From: CAVXTT01 sp963764685
GTDB taxonomy: Bacteria; Bacteroidota; Ignavibacteria; Ignavibacteriales; Ignavibacteriaceae
Length of the DNA stretch: 64,000 nucleotides
Assembly: GCA_963764685.1 (NCBI GenBank)
Contig: CAVXTT010000020.1
Location: forward strand, 62,001-126,000
Direction of reading: 5' to 3'
The notes under the pieces are model-generated. The model was given only the letters and a program-made list of their open reading frames with translations, searched no databases and had not been told where the DNA came from. This document shows, piece by piece, positions 9,688 through 18,054 of this stretch (positions are counted from its first letter, which is position 1; each line of letters starts with the position of its first letter). The position numbers and the translations under genes were made by a program.

Positions 9688-10200
9688 ATGATTCATAATC
9701 ATATTAATAAAAATTGGTATGTTCTGTATACTCATTCACGATGTGAATTTAAGGTGGAGAAATCCCTCCAAACCAAATGTATAAAAACATATTTACCTGT
9801 AAAAAAAACCATCAAACAATGGAGCGACAGAAAAAAAGAAATTACACAACCATTATTTCCCGGTTATGTGTTTATTTACGCAACGGAGAAGGAAAGACTC
9901 ATTTCTTTGGAAGAGAAGCAGGTTGTTTGTTCTTTATGTGATGCTGGAAAACCGGCTGTAGTGCCTGAGTGGCAGATAGATAGTTTGCAAAAAATGATTA
10001 TTGTAAATCCAGAAATAAATGTAATCGAAGGTTTATACAAAGGGCTGGAAATTGAAATAAACTCCGGACCTTTTCAAGGTATTAGAGGAGTTGTAGTTGA
10101 GATAGATAGCAAAAATCATTTAGCTATCTCTATAGAATTGATTAATAGAACCGTAATTGTCAATCTCCCGGCTAAATCGGTTATCAGTTTAAATAATTAG
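9688..10200 (+). CDS. NusG-family specialised antiterminator (UpxY/RfaH-like)
   Basis: A 170-residue NusG paralogue. The N-terminal NGN domain starts at NWYVLYTHSRCEFKVEKSL (residues 9-27) and includes LFPGYVFIYA. The C-terminal KOW motif is GPFQGIRGVVVEID (about 127-140). Specialised members of this family (UpxY in Bacteroides, LoaP, RfaH) ride RNA polymerase to let it read through long polysaccharide operons, and usually sit first in such an operon. Here no polysaccharide operon follows: the next genes point the other way or are unrelated. It may act in trans, or its operon has been lost. Start ATG 9688. Intact gene. Confidence 0.85.
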   Translation: MIHNHINKNWYVLYTHSRCEFKVEKSLQTKCIKTYLPVKKTIKQWSDRKKEITQPLFPGYVFIYATEKERLISLEEKQVVCSLCDAGKPAVVPEWQIDSLQKMIIVNPEINVIEGLYKGLEIEINSGPFQGIRGVVVEIDSKNHLAISIELINRTVIVNLPAKSVISLNN

Positions 10201-10350
10201 TTCAAAAAATTGATTACAAAATAAACCATGTTGCAGTTGAGCAATAATCAGCCACCTATATAGTTTCAGCTAGTTTATAATGCCATTTATGATGATATGA
10301 CATCCCTGCCGGGATTGGAGTAAAGTCAAACTCTTGATTAAGAATCCCTG

Positions 10351-10884
10351 TTAATCCTTTAATCCTTGCCCTGTAATCCTGATCTTAATCCAGGTTAAAT
10401 ACCCGCTCAGAATTATTGCCACTACTCCCTGTAAAAGAAGGGGGGTTGAGATTAACTCCGATTGAAGCATTCCGCTTGTAATAAAAATATACTTAAAAAT
10501 GTAATAAACAGATTTGCTTATAATAATGCTTAGTAAAGCCGCACCGAAAATATGCCTGATCTTTTCTGAAAAATAAATAAAAAGATATACGTTAAGGAAA
10601 AGCTCAGCGGTTATAAGCAGTGATTTCAGGACTGAAGGATGGGAAGAAATAATTAATGAAAATAATGGAAGAGTTAATGCGATAAGGTATGCGTTTCTGC
10701 GATTTGTATGGGCCAGCGAAAGGATGAGCATTATACGCATCGGTTCCAAAAGATATAACGGGAAATTTAATAGGTGCGATATTGCCGGCGTAAAATAAAT
10801 AAAAAGTAAAGCAGTAATATCAACAAAAATAATTTTTGCCCTCGCCGAGGATAAAGTTATTGCTGTTGTGTTCATAATACTCAT
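10351..10884 (-). CDS. Hypothetical six-helix membrane protein
   Basis: I do not recognise this 177-residue protein. About six hydrophobic segments are visible, beginning with IIFVDITALLFIYFTPAIS and ending with PLLLQGVVAIILSGYLTWI. Short, charged loops (TNRRN, SEKIRH) separate them. The size and helix count resemble substrate-binding S components of ECF-type vitamin transporters, which are often encoded alone, but no family motif is clear and this is only a possibility. The start ATG (10884) is preceded on the minus strand by an AAAAAAAGGATGAG element; a second in-frame ATG lies three codons in. The stop lies in a string of short TTAATCC-like repeats. It is divergent from the remnant at 11001-11078. 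Confidence 0.6.
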   Translation of the reverse strand: MSIMNTTAITLSSARAKIIFVDITALLFIYFTPAISHLLNFPLYLLEPMRIMLILSLAHTNRRNAYLIALTLPLFSLIISSHPSVLKSLLITAELFLNVYLFIYFSEKIRHIFGAALLSIIISKSVYYIFKYIFITSGMLQSELISTPLLLQGVVAIILSGYLTWIKIRITGQGLKD

Positions 10885-11000
10885 CCTTTTTTTGATGTTT
10901 TAAATATATAAGATTTTTGTCTCTTAATGAACAAAATATTTTTGTTTGAGTAAACCCTTACGGAGAGCTACTTATGGAAGGACGGGATTTCATACCAAAT

Positions 11001-11078
11001 ACTGGCTCCGGACTGTACATATATCAGATCGTAACTGAGAAATTTGTTTCAACAAAGAAGAGGATGCTGTACAAGTAA
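11001..11078 (+). pseudogene. Stranded fragment of a T9SS C-terminal sorting domain
   Basis: The frame reads TGSGLYIYQIVTEKFVSTKKRMLYK followed by a stop (11076-11078). This is the last beta-strand pair and lysine-rich tail of the type IX sorting domain, close to the ending of the M1 peptidase at 54.3 kb (SSGMYIYQIVTEKFKSTKK). Nothing coding is attached upstream: the preceding bases hold no sorting-domain core or cargo. It is the 3' scar of a lost secreted-protein gene. A terminator follows about 200 bases later. Confidence 0.7.
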
Positions 11079-11281
11079 TCAATTTTGATAGGTCTTTGCC
11101 ATTCCTGCCGATAAGATTTCTTTAATGATTCCATTAATAGAATAAAGTCCCGCTCAAAATTAGTATACAAGGAACAGATACCCCCTTTAGGAGAATCTTG
11201 TTTTTCGAATTGACGAATGAGTCTGTTTGAAGAAGACCACTGACAGAGTATAATAATCAGGGAGACCTGATCTAAAAAAAA

Positions 11282-11313
11282 CCGCAAAGGCTTTAGTCTT
11301 TGCGGCTTTTTAT
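11282..11313 (+). terminator. Rho-independent terminator
   Basis: CCGCAAAG pairs with CTTTGCGG over an eight-base loop and is followed by CTTTTTATT. No intact gene ends here, so it probably served the lost gene whose sorting-domain tail remains at 11001-11078. Confidence 0.7.
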
Positions 11314-11567
11314 TCTATCAAAACAGGATTAGTTTAATCCGAATATTATTTCTGTAAAAACAACCGCTTAACTTTCTCTCCAGTATAATGATTGCCTAAC
11401 AGTGGATCATTCAAACTTACCATATTTCAAAATCTCCTTAATATTTGTGCTCCCCATCAAGTGATATAATAATATGGTTAGGGTTATATTAAATGAAACC
11501 CGGATCTTTTATTGAGACTAAGAAAATGATTTTATTGAAATAATTTGAAATAAATGGTCAGGCCAAA

Positions 11568-11786
11568 ATGGACAGGAAAGAATATTCAAACGGAGAGATT
11601 ACAATTATATGGCAGCCCCCAAAATGCATTCATTCAGGAATTTGTATAAAAATGTTACCGAAGGTATACAATGTATTTTTAAGACCCTGGGTAAAGCCTG
11701 AGAATGCTTCTACAGCAGAATTAATTGATCAGGTGGCCCACTGCCCGTCAGGAGCATTGAGTATCAAACCTGTTAAGAATGATTGA
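11568..11786 (+). CDS. YjdI-like [4Fe-4S] mono-cluster binding protein
   Basis: A 72-residue protein of the divergent Fer4 family (YjdI type). Three cysteines are visible, C20 and C26 in KCIHSGICIKMLP and C59 in AHCPSGALS, with the conserved core KCIHSGIC...FLRPWVKP...CPSGALS. The role in cells is not established; such proteins are thought to bind a single Fe-S cluster. The gene overlaps the start of the next one by eight bases. In enteric bacteria yjdI and yjdJ are likewise adjacent, so pairing with an acetyltransferase-like protein supports the call. ATG 11568. Confidence 0.85.
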   Translation: MDRKEYSNGEITIIWQPPKCIHSGICIKMLPKVYNVFLRPWVKPENASTAELIDQVAHCPSGALSIKPVKND

Positions 11787-12066
11787 GATTAAGCAATTCA
11801 AAGATGACACGAGGGGTTATTTCTTAGCTTATGTTAAGGGTAAGATAGCCGGCGGATTATGGTACACCTCTCCGGGTGAAACAGAAATTATCATTGACCA
11901 TACGGAAGTAAAGAAAGCCTTTCATGGACAAGGTATTGGTCAAAAGCTGGTGCTGCATATAGTCGATTATGCAAGAGAGAATAATATCAAAATACAACTC
12001 GTATGTACTTTTGCAAAATCTGTTTTTGAAAAGAACGAATCGCTAAGAGATGTGTTGCAGAAATAA
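11779..12066 (+). CDS. YjdJ-like small GNAT-family acetyltransferase
   Basis: A 95-residue protein of the short GNAT group (Gcn5-related N-acetyltransferase-like, YjdJ type). The acetyl-CoA loop is KKAFHGQGIGQKLVLHIVDYAR (G-x-G-x-G/A type around residues 50-55), preceded by the strand TEIIIDHTEV and followed by CTFAKSVFEKN, a normal YjdJ ending. It overlaps the Fe-S protein gene by eight bases, so the two are co-translated. The substrate is unknown. Confidence 0.85.
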   Translation: MIEIKQFKDDTRGYFLAYVKGKIAGGLWYTSPGETEIIIDHTEVKKAFHGQGIGQKLVLHIVDYARENNIKIQLVCTFAKSVFEKNESLRDVLQK

Positions 12067-12531
12067 TGTCTGTCCCAAATCATGAAATAAGAGATAAAAA
12101 AAGAGCAATAAATAAAATTAGATTCAATGCTTGCTTTTGCACCCGGAATAATGGAATTATACAAATGTTTGTAGGAACAGGGGATCAGACAACTCCTATT
12201 GGATTTAATGCAATAACCCGGAAAGATCTGACCAAACATTTATCTCCAGGCCTATCTCTCCCGGTATCTAACCCCTTTAACCTCTATACAACCTTTCTTC
12301 GAGGGTAATGTTATTGTAAGATTTTAGTAGGGCATAATAGGGGTTGTGTAGGGGGTAGAGGCTTATAATTATTAGGTGCCGGGTCAATTCATCTCTGGTA
12401 TTTATATTATATTGATGATTGTGAAGATTTACCCCCCCTAAACTTAATTAATCTCTCCCCCCGTTCCTATGAGCTCGCCGCAAGTAAAAAAACCAGGAAC
12501 TACGAACTAAGAACTTACCTTATAATTATGC
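12067..12531. other. Intergenic stretch without a supported gene
   Basis: A short open frame (12066-12308) begins on the stop of the YjdJ-like gene but shows no family resemblance and no ribosome site. The rest contains runs of C (12431-12438 and 12463-12468) and, at 12493-12516, three copies of an AAGAACT-like heptamer. I see no RNA gene. Confidence 0.5.
12493..12516. repeat. GAAC heptamer repeat
   Basis: Three adjoining heptamers AGGAACT, ACGAACT and AAGAACT. Related strings occur at 17143-17165 (inverted), 17903-17932 and 54327-54348 (inverted), always in spacers. Confidence 0.7.
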
Positions 12532-12568
12532 TTCAGGGTTAAGACTGTTCAAATAGCTTAACCCTGAA
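12532..12568. terminator. Stem-loop after the sorted secreted-protein gene
   Basis: A perfect 12-base stem, TTCAGGGTTAAG with CTTAACCCTGAA, around a 13-base loop, 14 bases past the minus-strand stop at 12582. The T-run lies on the plus-strand side only (AATTTTAAA), so it may act mainly as a 3' mRNA end structure. Confidence 0.55.
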
Positions 12569-12581
12569 TTTTAAAGGACGG

Positions 12582-14180
12582 TTACTTCATCAGGATCATT
12601 TTTCTTACTTCGACAAAATTTCCTGCCTCAAGTTTGTAGAAGTAGACTCCGCTGTTCAGCCCAACGGCATTAAATGTATAATCATACTGACCTGCTTGTT
12701 TGTAACCGGTTAACAGAACAGCAACTTCTTCACCGATAACATTGTATACAGCAAGTTTAACTGATGCTGCAGCCGGTAAAGAGAATCTTATCCTGGTTGC
12801 AGGATTGAAGGGATTGGGATAATTCTGCTCCAGTGTGAAGCCTGAGATCGTATTGCTGTGATCATCTATACCGGTTACATAATTTACGGGGTTGTAATCA
12901 GACCAGCCAGCTGTCCAGTCCGTTGATCCGAATGCACCGACATATACGGCTGTCTGATCAAAGAAAGAATCGTTCGGAGGTGTGGCACCTCCTGTCAGAA
13001 GCGGGGAACCTGCAGAGGGCATAAAAACGGGAGCAGTCAAATTGAATGCATCCGGGACCAATAAGTTTGAATTTACTGTAAATGTTCTGCCCGAAGAATT
13101 AGTAAACCATGTATTAATATCAAAGTTTAAATTCCCGGCGCTCACTGTATCCATAGCTTTTGTATTCCATCCCGAGATAACACTATTATTTATGAACATA
13201 TTACCATCAATAGCACCCTGGATCGTATTTTGTCCGTCTAACCGGATGCCTGTGGGCCAGCCCGCAATTAGAGCATTGGATATTTTGTTGAGAGATGATC
13301 TCCTCAAATGCATTCCTCTTTTAAACAAGGAATTTACTGTACTGTTAGTATCTGCAAGTGGACCAAATAAAGATACATTCCACCAGGTAGGGGAGGTAAC
13401 CGGCTGGTTCAACGACCCCGAGCCATCGTTATCTGACTCAAATCCGTTAGAACTTGATTGATCTGCAATTGCAGGATCTCTTAATGCTACAAGGAACTGG
13501 AGCTTTCCCTGGTAACCGAAATCGGTATCAAAATCATCATCCCATCCGCGGAATGCAATTAAATATTTCCCGTTTACATTTCCACCGAACCATTCAAATG
13601 AATCGTCACCGGAAAAGCTAACCTGGATATATTCAAGAGTTGTACCTCTTCCCACACCGCCGAGAGTAAGTCCGTTTATTTCGTTATTAAGAGAAAAAGG
13701 TATTCCCGGGTATTCGATCCTTACAAACTTAAGCACACCGCTGTTGTCATCGGCATTGGTACCGCCGTATATATCACCGGGACCCTCTATGGCTGCTGTT
13801 CCTCCGGGTACATTTATAGGTGCATTACCAAGTATGATAATTCCGCCCCAGTCGCCATATGTGGGTTGTCTTGAAGACCCCTGAAGCGCAAATTCACTGG
13901 TGAATACGATCGGTGCATTCACTGTACCCTCTGCCATAATCTTTCCGCCCGGTTTAATAATCAGGGTACCCTGGGTAACATTTTCACCCACGATCAGTGT
14001 TCCCGGCTCTATAGTTAACACAGCGCCTGACTGAACTCTTACAAAACCTCTGAGCATATATATATTGCCGGATGTTAGCGTCCTATTGGAAGTTATATCT
14101 CCTTCAACTATTTCAAACGACTGTGCTGAGATCGATATTATGGTGAATATCGAAAAAAGTAAAATGAATAATCTATTCAT
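12582..14180 (-). CDS. Secreted beta-helix-like protein with T9SS sorting domain
   Basis: A 532-residue protein with an N-terminal signal peptide (MNRLFILLFSIFTIISISA, cleavage near residue 19). The middle, about residues 25-420, is rich in Gly, Asn and Thr with turns such as GTLIVGENVTQGTLIIKPGG and LEYIQVSFSGDDSFEWFGG, suggesting a right-handed beta-helix or similar repetitive beta fold. The last 85 or so residues are the type IX sorting domain (LEQNYPNPFNPATRIRFSLP ... YKLEAGNFVEVRKMILMK). Proteins of this kind are exported by T9SS and held on the surface or released. It starts 19 bases after the TonB receptor gene, so the two form an operon and probably work on the same ligand. Its molecular function is not known. 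Confidence 0.8.
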   Translation of the reverse strand: MNRLFILLFSIFTIISISAQSFEIVEGDITSNRTLTSGNIYMLRGFVRVQSGAVLTIEPGTLIVGENVTQGTLIIKPGGKIMAEGTVNAPIVFTSEFALQGSSRQPTYGDWGGIIILGNAPINVPGGTAAIEGPGDIYGGTNADDNSGVLKFVRIEYPGIPFSLNNEINGLTLGGVGRGTTLEYIQVSFSGDDSFEWFGGNVNGKYLIAFRGWDDDFDTDFGYQGKLQFLVALRDPAIADQSSSNGFESDNDGSGSLNQPVTSPTWWNVSLFGPLADTNSTVNSLFKRGMHLRRSSLNKISNALIAGWPTGIRLDGQNTIQGAIDGNMFINNSVISGWNTKAMDTVSAGNLNFDINTWFTNSSGRTFTVNSNLLVPDAFNLTAPVFMPSAGSPLLTGGATPPNDSFFDQTAVYVGAFGSTDWTAGWSDYNPVNYVTGIDDHSNTISGFTLEQNYPNPFNPATRIRFSLPAAASVKLAVYNVIGEEVAVLLTGYKQAGQYDYTFNAVGLNSGVYFYKLEAGNFVEVRKMILMK

Positions 14181-14199
14181 ATTATTGTTCCTTTTATTA

Positions 14200-16974
14200 T
14201 TAATTAAACTGATATGATAAGCCTGCTAAAAATGTTCTTCCCGTTCTCTGCAGCTCCGATGTCTTATCCCCGTCAGGGGTTCTCTGGATAAACCTTGTAT
14301 CCTGATCAAGAAGATCTTTAATGCCGAGTTTTATATTGAAATTAGAAAAGACCCGTTGCGAAAAAGACAGATCAATCTGATCACGCGGTAATTCCACAAC
14401 ATCCCCGAGTCCCGCATAGCCTACCTTCGCAATTTTTAATCCGACCTTATTAAACACAACGGAAGACTCAAAGCCGAGATCGAAATTATCGTAATAAAGT
14501 CCCAGGTTTAGGATATACTCAGGCTGTCCCTGCATCGGTCTCACAGCTTCCTGAAAACCGTTGTTAGCCGAGACATTTATTTCAGATTTTATATAGCTGG
14601 CATTGCCTACAAAGGAGAATCCGTCAGCCAGAGAAGATATAAAAGAGAGAGATTTTCTTACTTCCAATTCGATGCCGTAATTGTTTGCTGTTTCACCATT
14701 TTCATATGAGCGTATGGGTTCAAAGCTTGAAGAAGCGATAAGGATCTGTTCTATGGGTTGATTAAATTTTTTATAGAATAAACTCAAAGCAGCAAGTTCA
14801 CCGGTACCCGGAAAGAGCTCATACCTTATATCAAAGTTCTGAACTGTTGCCCTTTTAAGGTTCTCATTCCCGGTAACCAGTTCATTTGCGATAAAATCAA
14901 AATAACTGAACGGAGCCAGTTCCCTGAATTCCGGACGCGCAAGAGTTCTGCTGTAAGCGAATCTCAAATTCATCAGATCGTTTATTATGTATTTGATATT
15001 TACAGCGGGAAGCAGGTCTTTATAATTATCATTTATATTAAGCGCAGCACCGGTTTGTGAAAATGAATGAAGCTTTTGGGTTGAATTTTCATATCTGATC
15101 CCGGCGCTTATCCTTAGGTCTGCAAGAAGATTGACATCGAACATCAGAAAGCCTGCATAGATATCCTGTTCCGATGAATAACTATCCGATGGCTTAGTGA
15201 TCTCAAGAACTTCAGCAAACGTTCCGTTAATATTCTCTTCAGTAAATATATTTTCCACCGAAAGTTGAAGAATGCTGTCCTCCCGAATAAAATCACCGCC
15301 GGGTGCATTCCTGAAACCGAATGTTCTTGCATCAAATTCTCTTGTTTTCCTCTCAATGGTAAATCCGGTCTTCAGCTTAGGCAGTTCGGGATCCGGGAAT
15401 AATTTTATATTCAGAGCGGTATTGGCCGAATAGCTTTGATCCAGAAGATCTCCATAGAACCGGGTTGCCAGCGATTGATCGAGCTGAAATCTCATCGGGT
15501 CGGACGTTTCATTTATATCCCTTGCATATACGTATCTCCTGGCATCAGGTTCATTCCTGTCGGAACGTGCGTAATTAATATTCCATTCAAGCCCGGTACC
15601 ATAAAGGAATCCAAACTGATGCTCCCCGATAAGCTGATTTGAAAGGAGTGAGCGGGACACAAATCTTAAATTAGTTACTTCCCTGTATTGCGAAGCGCCT
15701 GAATACTCACCGGAATAAAAAACAGTTTCATCATCTGAGTTCCGGTTGTATATATTCTTAAGGCTTAATTTATCTGCCGGCCCGAATTTATAGCTTAGAT
15801 TAAGGAGACCGCCCCAAACAACAGAATGTGAATATCCTGATCCGTTATACATATAACGCGGTCCCTCAAATGTATAGCTGTTTTGCTCAAAATCTCTCTG
15901 CTCCGCTAAATTCGAATAGGATAATGAACCGATATATCCAAACATTCCTTCACCGTTAGCTACTTTATCTCCCAGATTGAGCTTAAAACTTCCGTTTACG
16001 GGTGCAGGGGAGGTGCTGGTATTCCAGTTATTTTTAAATGATGCTGTAATATCTGTCAATGCGGCATCAGAATAATTCCCCCTGACCACTTTCTGTTCGG
16101 TTATTGTTGATGGTAAACTTCTTGTACCGTCATCGGTACCGAGGAAATCTTTTCCTCCTCCATGGTAGGTTAAAAATTCTTTTCCCGAAGTGACTGAATT
16201 AAATGATGTTGAAGTATTTACATCAATAAAAAATGCAGGAGGGAATTCAACTGTGTTTATCTGAACCAGGCCCCCTGAAAAATCAGCCGGTTTATCAGGC
16301 GTAAAAGTTTTTGAAGTTATTACATTTTCAATCAGACTTGCCGGGAACAGGTCATAAGAGAAACTTTTCTTTTCGGGATCCGTACCGGGAACATTTGCTC
16401 CATTCAGGAGAGTATTATTATAACGGTCACCAACCCCTCTTATATATACATATTTACCTTCTGAAATAGTAACACCTGTCATCCTTTTCAAAACATCCGC
16501 TCCAGTGCTGCTGTTATTTTTTTTAATCAGTTCGGCGGATATACCTTCTACAATATTCCCGGAGTTCTTCATCGTCTTTATTATTGAGGTCTCGGTAGAT
16601 TTGATCGCTTCTGCAGTTACGACTACTTCCTGAAGTTCGGTAGATGTTTGTTCCAGGGATATGTTAACAACTGTTTCCTTTCCATTTTTAATCTCAATAT
16701 TCTCTATTATCAGGGTCTGATACGAAACATAGCTGACCTTTATGCTGAAAACCCCCTCTGGAATATTATTGATTCTGAAAAGACCATCGATATCGCTTGA
16801 AGCCCCGGTGGTTGTTCCGGTTAAAAGTACGTTAGCTCCAATTAATTCTTCACCGGTAGTTTTATCGATAATCTTCCCGGTAAGCACTCCTGCTCCCTGT
16901 GAGTATATTTCCGGGGAGAATATTGCCGCAATAATTACGAAGGGAATTAAAAAAAATGTAAACCATCCGCTCAT
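14200..16974 (-). CDS. TonB-dependent outer-membrane receptor with carboxypeptidase-like N-terminal domain
   Basis: A 924-residue outer-membrane receptor. After the signal peptide (MSGWFTFFLIPFVIIAAIF) comes a CarboxypepD_reg-like beta-sandwich (GVLTGKIIDKTTGEELIGAN, residues about 28-110). A TonB-box-like stretch LQEVVVTAEA precedes the plug domain (GVTISEGKYVYIRGVGDRYN ... FSGGLVQINTVEF). The remainder is a beta-barrel with alternating aromatic strands. It would import a ligand with energy from TonB-ExbBD. There is no SusD homologue beside it, which argues against a standard polysaccharide locus; the partner is the sorted secreted protein downstream. The ligand is unknown. Gene intact; codon use resembles the other minus-strand genes. 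Confidence 0.9.
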   Translation of the reverse strand: MSGWFTFFLIPFVIIAAIFSPEIYSQGAGVLTGKIIDKTTGEELIGANVLLTGTTTGASSDIDGLFRINNIPEGVFSIKVSYVSYQTLIIENIEIKNGKETVVNISLEQTSTELQEVVVTAEAIKSTETSIIKTMKNSGNIVEGISAELIKKNNSSTGADVLKRMTGVTISEGKYVYIRGVGDRYNNTLLNGANVPGTDPEKKSFSYDLFPASLIENVITSKTFTPDKPADFSGGLVQINTVEFPPAFFIDVNTSTSFNSVTSGKEFLTYHGGGKDFLGTDDGTRSLPSTITEQKVVRGNYSDAALTDITASFKNNWNTSTSPAPVNGSFKLNLGDKVANGEGMFGYIGSLSYSNLAEQRDFEQNSYTFEGPRYMYNGSGYSHSVVWGGLLNLSYKFGPADKLSLKNIYNRNSDDETVFYSGEYSGASQYREVTNLRFVSRSLLSNQLIGEHQFGFLYGTGLEWNINYARSDRNEPDARRYVYARDINETSDPMRFQLDQSLATRFYGDLLDQSYSANTALNIKLFPDPELPKLKTGFTIERKTREFDARTFGFRNAPGGDFIREDSILQLSVENIFTEENINGTFAEVLEITKPSDSYSSEQDIYAGFLMFDVNLLADLRISAGIRYENSTQKLHSFSQTGAALNINDNYKDLLPAVNIKYIINDLMNLRFAYSRTLARPEFRELAPFSYFDFIANELVTGNENLKRATVQNFDIRYELFPGTGELAALSLFYKKFNQPIEQILIASSSFEPIRSYENGETANNYGIELEVRKSLSFISSLADGFSFVGNASYIKSEINVSANNGFQEAVRPMQGQPEYILNLGLYYDNFDLGFESSVVFNKVGLKIAKVGYAGLGDVVELPRDQIDLSFSQRVFSNFNIKLGIKDLLDQDTRFIQRTPDGDKTSELQRTGRTFLAGLSYQFN

Positions 16975-17142
16975 ATCCTTGCCTTCTTTAGTTTAATTTC
17001 CATTGAGGCAAAAGTATAGCTTGTGTATTAAGGGATTATTAAGGGAGTGTTAACAGTGTATTAAATTCTTGAATCTCCTCTGTGATTAAGACCTTAAATT
17101 TATACTTTTTGAATAATCGCGCATTATTACATAGAAATTAGC

Positions 17143-17165
17143 AAGTTCTTAGTTCGTAGTCAGAA
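17143..17165. repeat. GAAC heptamer repeat (inverted)
   Basis: AAGTTCTTAGTTCGTAGT is the reverse complement of the ACGAACT-AAGAACT string seen at 12493-12516. Confidence 0.6.
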
Positions 17166-17180
17166 CGGCGAGTCATTGCT

Positions 17181-17760
17181 AGTTATCCAATAAAGTGATT
17201 GCCTTTATTTAACAAAAAAATGACCTTTATTAAAACATCATTAGAAGTAGTCTCCTACGAAGAAATTTCATCATAAAATGGTCAGGGCAATGACTGGTAT
17301 GAGGATTTTTCGCACTGCCCGCTCTTATGGCTTCGATACATTCCTTCTGAACACTCAGCCACCGGGCTAGGATTGTTTAGGAAAGGGAAAGAAAGGTCAC
17401 TGAGTGTTTTCGAGTCTTCGAGAAAACGTATCCCGAAGGGACAGGTCGAAGTGACGATAAGGCGGCATTAGTAGTTATCCAATAAAGTGATTGCCTTTAT
17501 TTAACAAAAAAATGACCTTTATTAAAACATTATTAGAAGTAGTCTCCTACGAAGAAATTTCATCATAAAATGGTCAGGGCAATGACTGATATGAGGATTT
17601 TTCGCACTGCCCGCCCTTATGGCTTCGATACATTCCTTCGGAACACTCAGCCACCGGGCTAGAATTGTTTAGGAAAGGGAAAGAAAGGTCACTGAGTGTT
17701 TTCGAGTCTTCGAGAAAATGTATCGAAGTGACCGGGCACTGGCGATAAGGCGTCATTAGC
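17181..17760. repeat. Tandem duplication of a ~292-base unit
   Basis: Bases 17181-17472 and 17473-17760 are nearly identical (offset exactly 292 until base 17724), differing at a handful of positions. Each starts AGTTATCCAATAAAGTGATT and contains a palindromic segment GTAGTCTCCTACGAAGAAAT and the string GGCTTCGATACATTCCTTC. Short open frames inside it are not coding. The unit boundary falls inside a GTCATTGC-type REP sequence, so recombination between REP copies may have made the duplication. It lies in the 1.08-kb spacer between the TonB receptor and the FISUMP gene. Confidence 0.85.
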
Positions 17761-17784
17761 AGGAGTCCCCGACGAAGCAATCTC
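17752..17784. repeat. REP-like element
   Basis: GTCATTAGCAGGAGTCCCCG followed by ACGAAGCAATCTC; same family as the copies at 63871-63924 and 63980-64000 (GTCATTGCGA...GGAGTCTTCG...GAAGCAATCTC). Confidence 0.65.
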
Positions 17785-17902
17785 CTGTACCGGCGTCTTA
17801 GTTTGTTTCTAATTTCTATGTGTTCTTATGTCTTTCTATGTGCCTTATGTGGTAAAATGGTTTAAAGACAATAACCACTATAGACACAACGTTCTGGTTA
17901 AC

Positions 17903-17932
17903 CAGGAACCAAGAACTACAAACTAAGAACCT
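17903..17932. repeat. GAAC heptamer repeat
   Basis: Four heptamers, AGGAACC, AAGAACT, ACAAACT and AAGAACC, in the spacer before the lipoprotein gene. Confidence 0.65.
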
Positions 17933-18054
17933 TCCTTAATCGTATGCTAAACATTCAGAATTGCTTGTTTCTAACAAATAATTTTTACAAATTAAAAACA
18001 GGTCATTAAATCTACTTCGAGGTTTATAAATAATCTTTAACCAGCAGGTGAGTT

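Noticed and set aside
11024..11287. Minus-strand open frame of 87 codons
   Set aside because: It is antisense to the sorting-domain remnant and runs into the terminator stem; its sequence shows no protein-like pattern.
12066..12308. Open frame of 80 codons after the YjdJ-like gene
   Set aside because: No family resemblance, no ribosome site and a biased low-complexity end; kept only as spacer.
12982..13461. Plus-strand open frame of 159 codons
   Set aside because: Antisense to the intact secreted beta-helix-like gene with sorting domain; no independent support.
17574..17780. Minus-strand open frame of 68 codons
   Set aside because: Lies wholly in the duplicated non-coding 292-base unit and the REP-like element.
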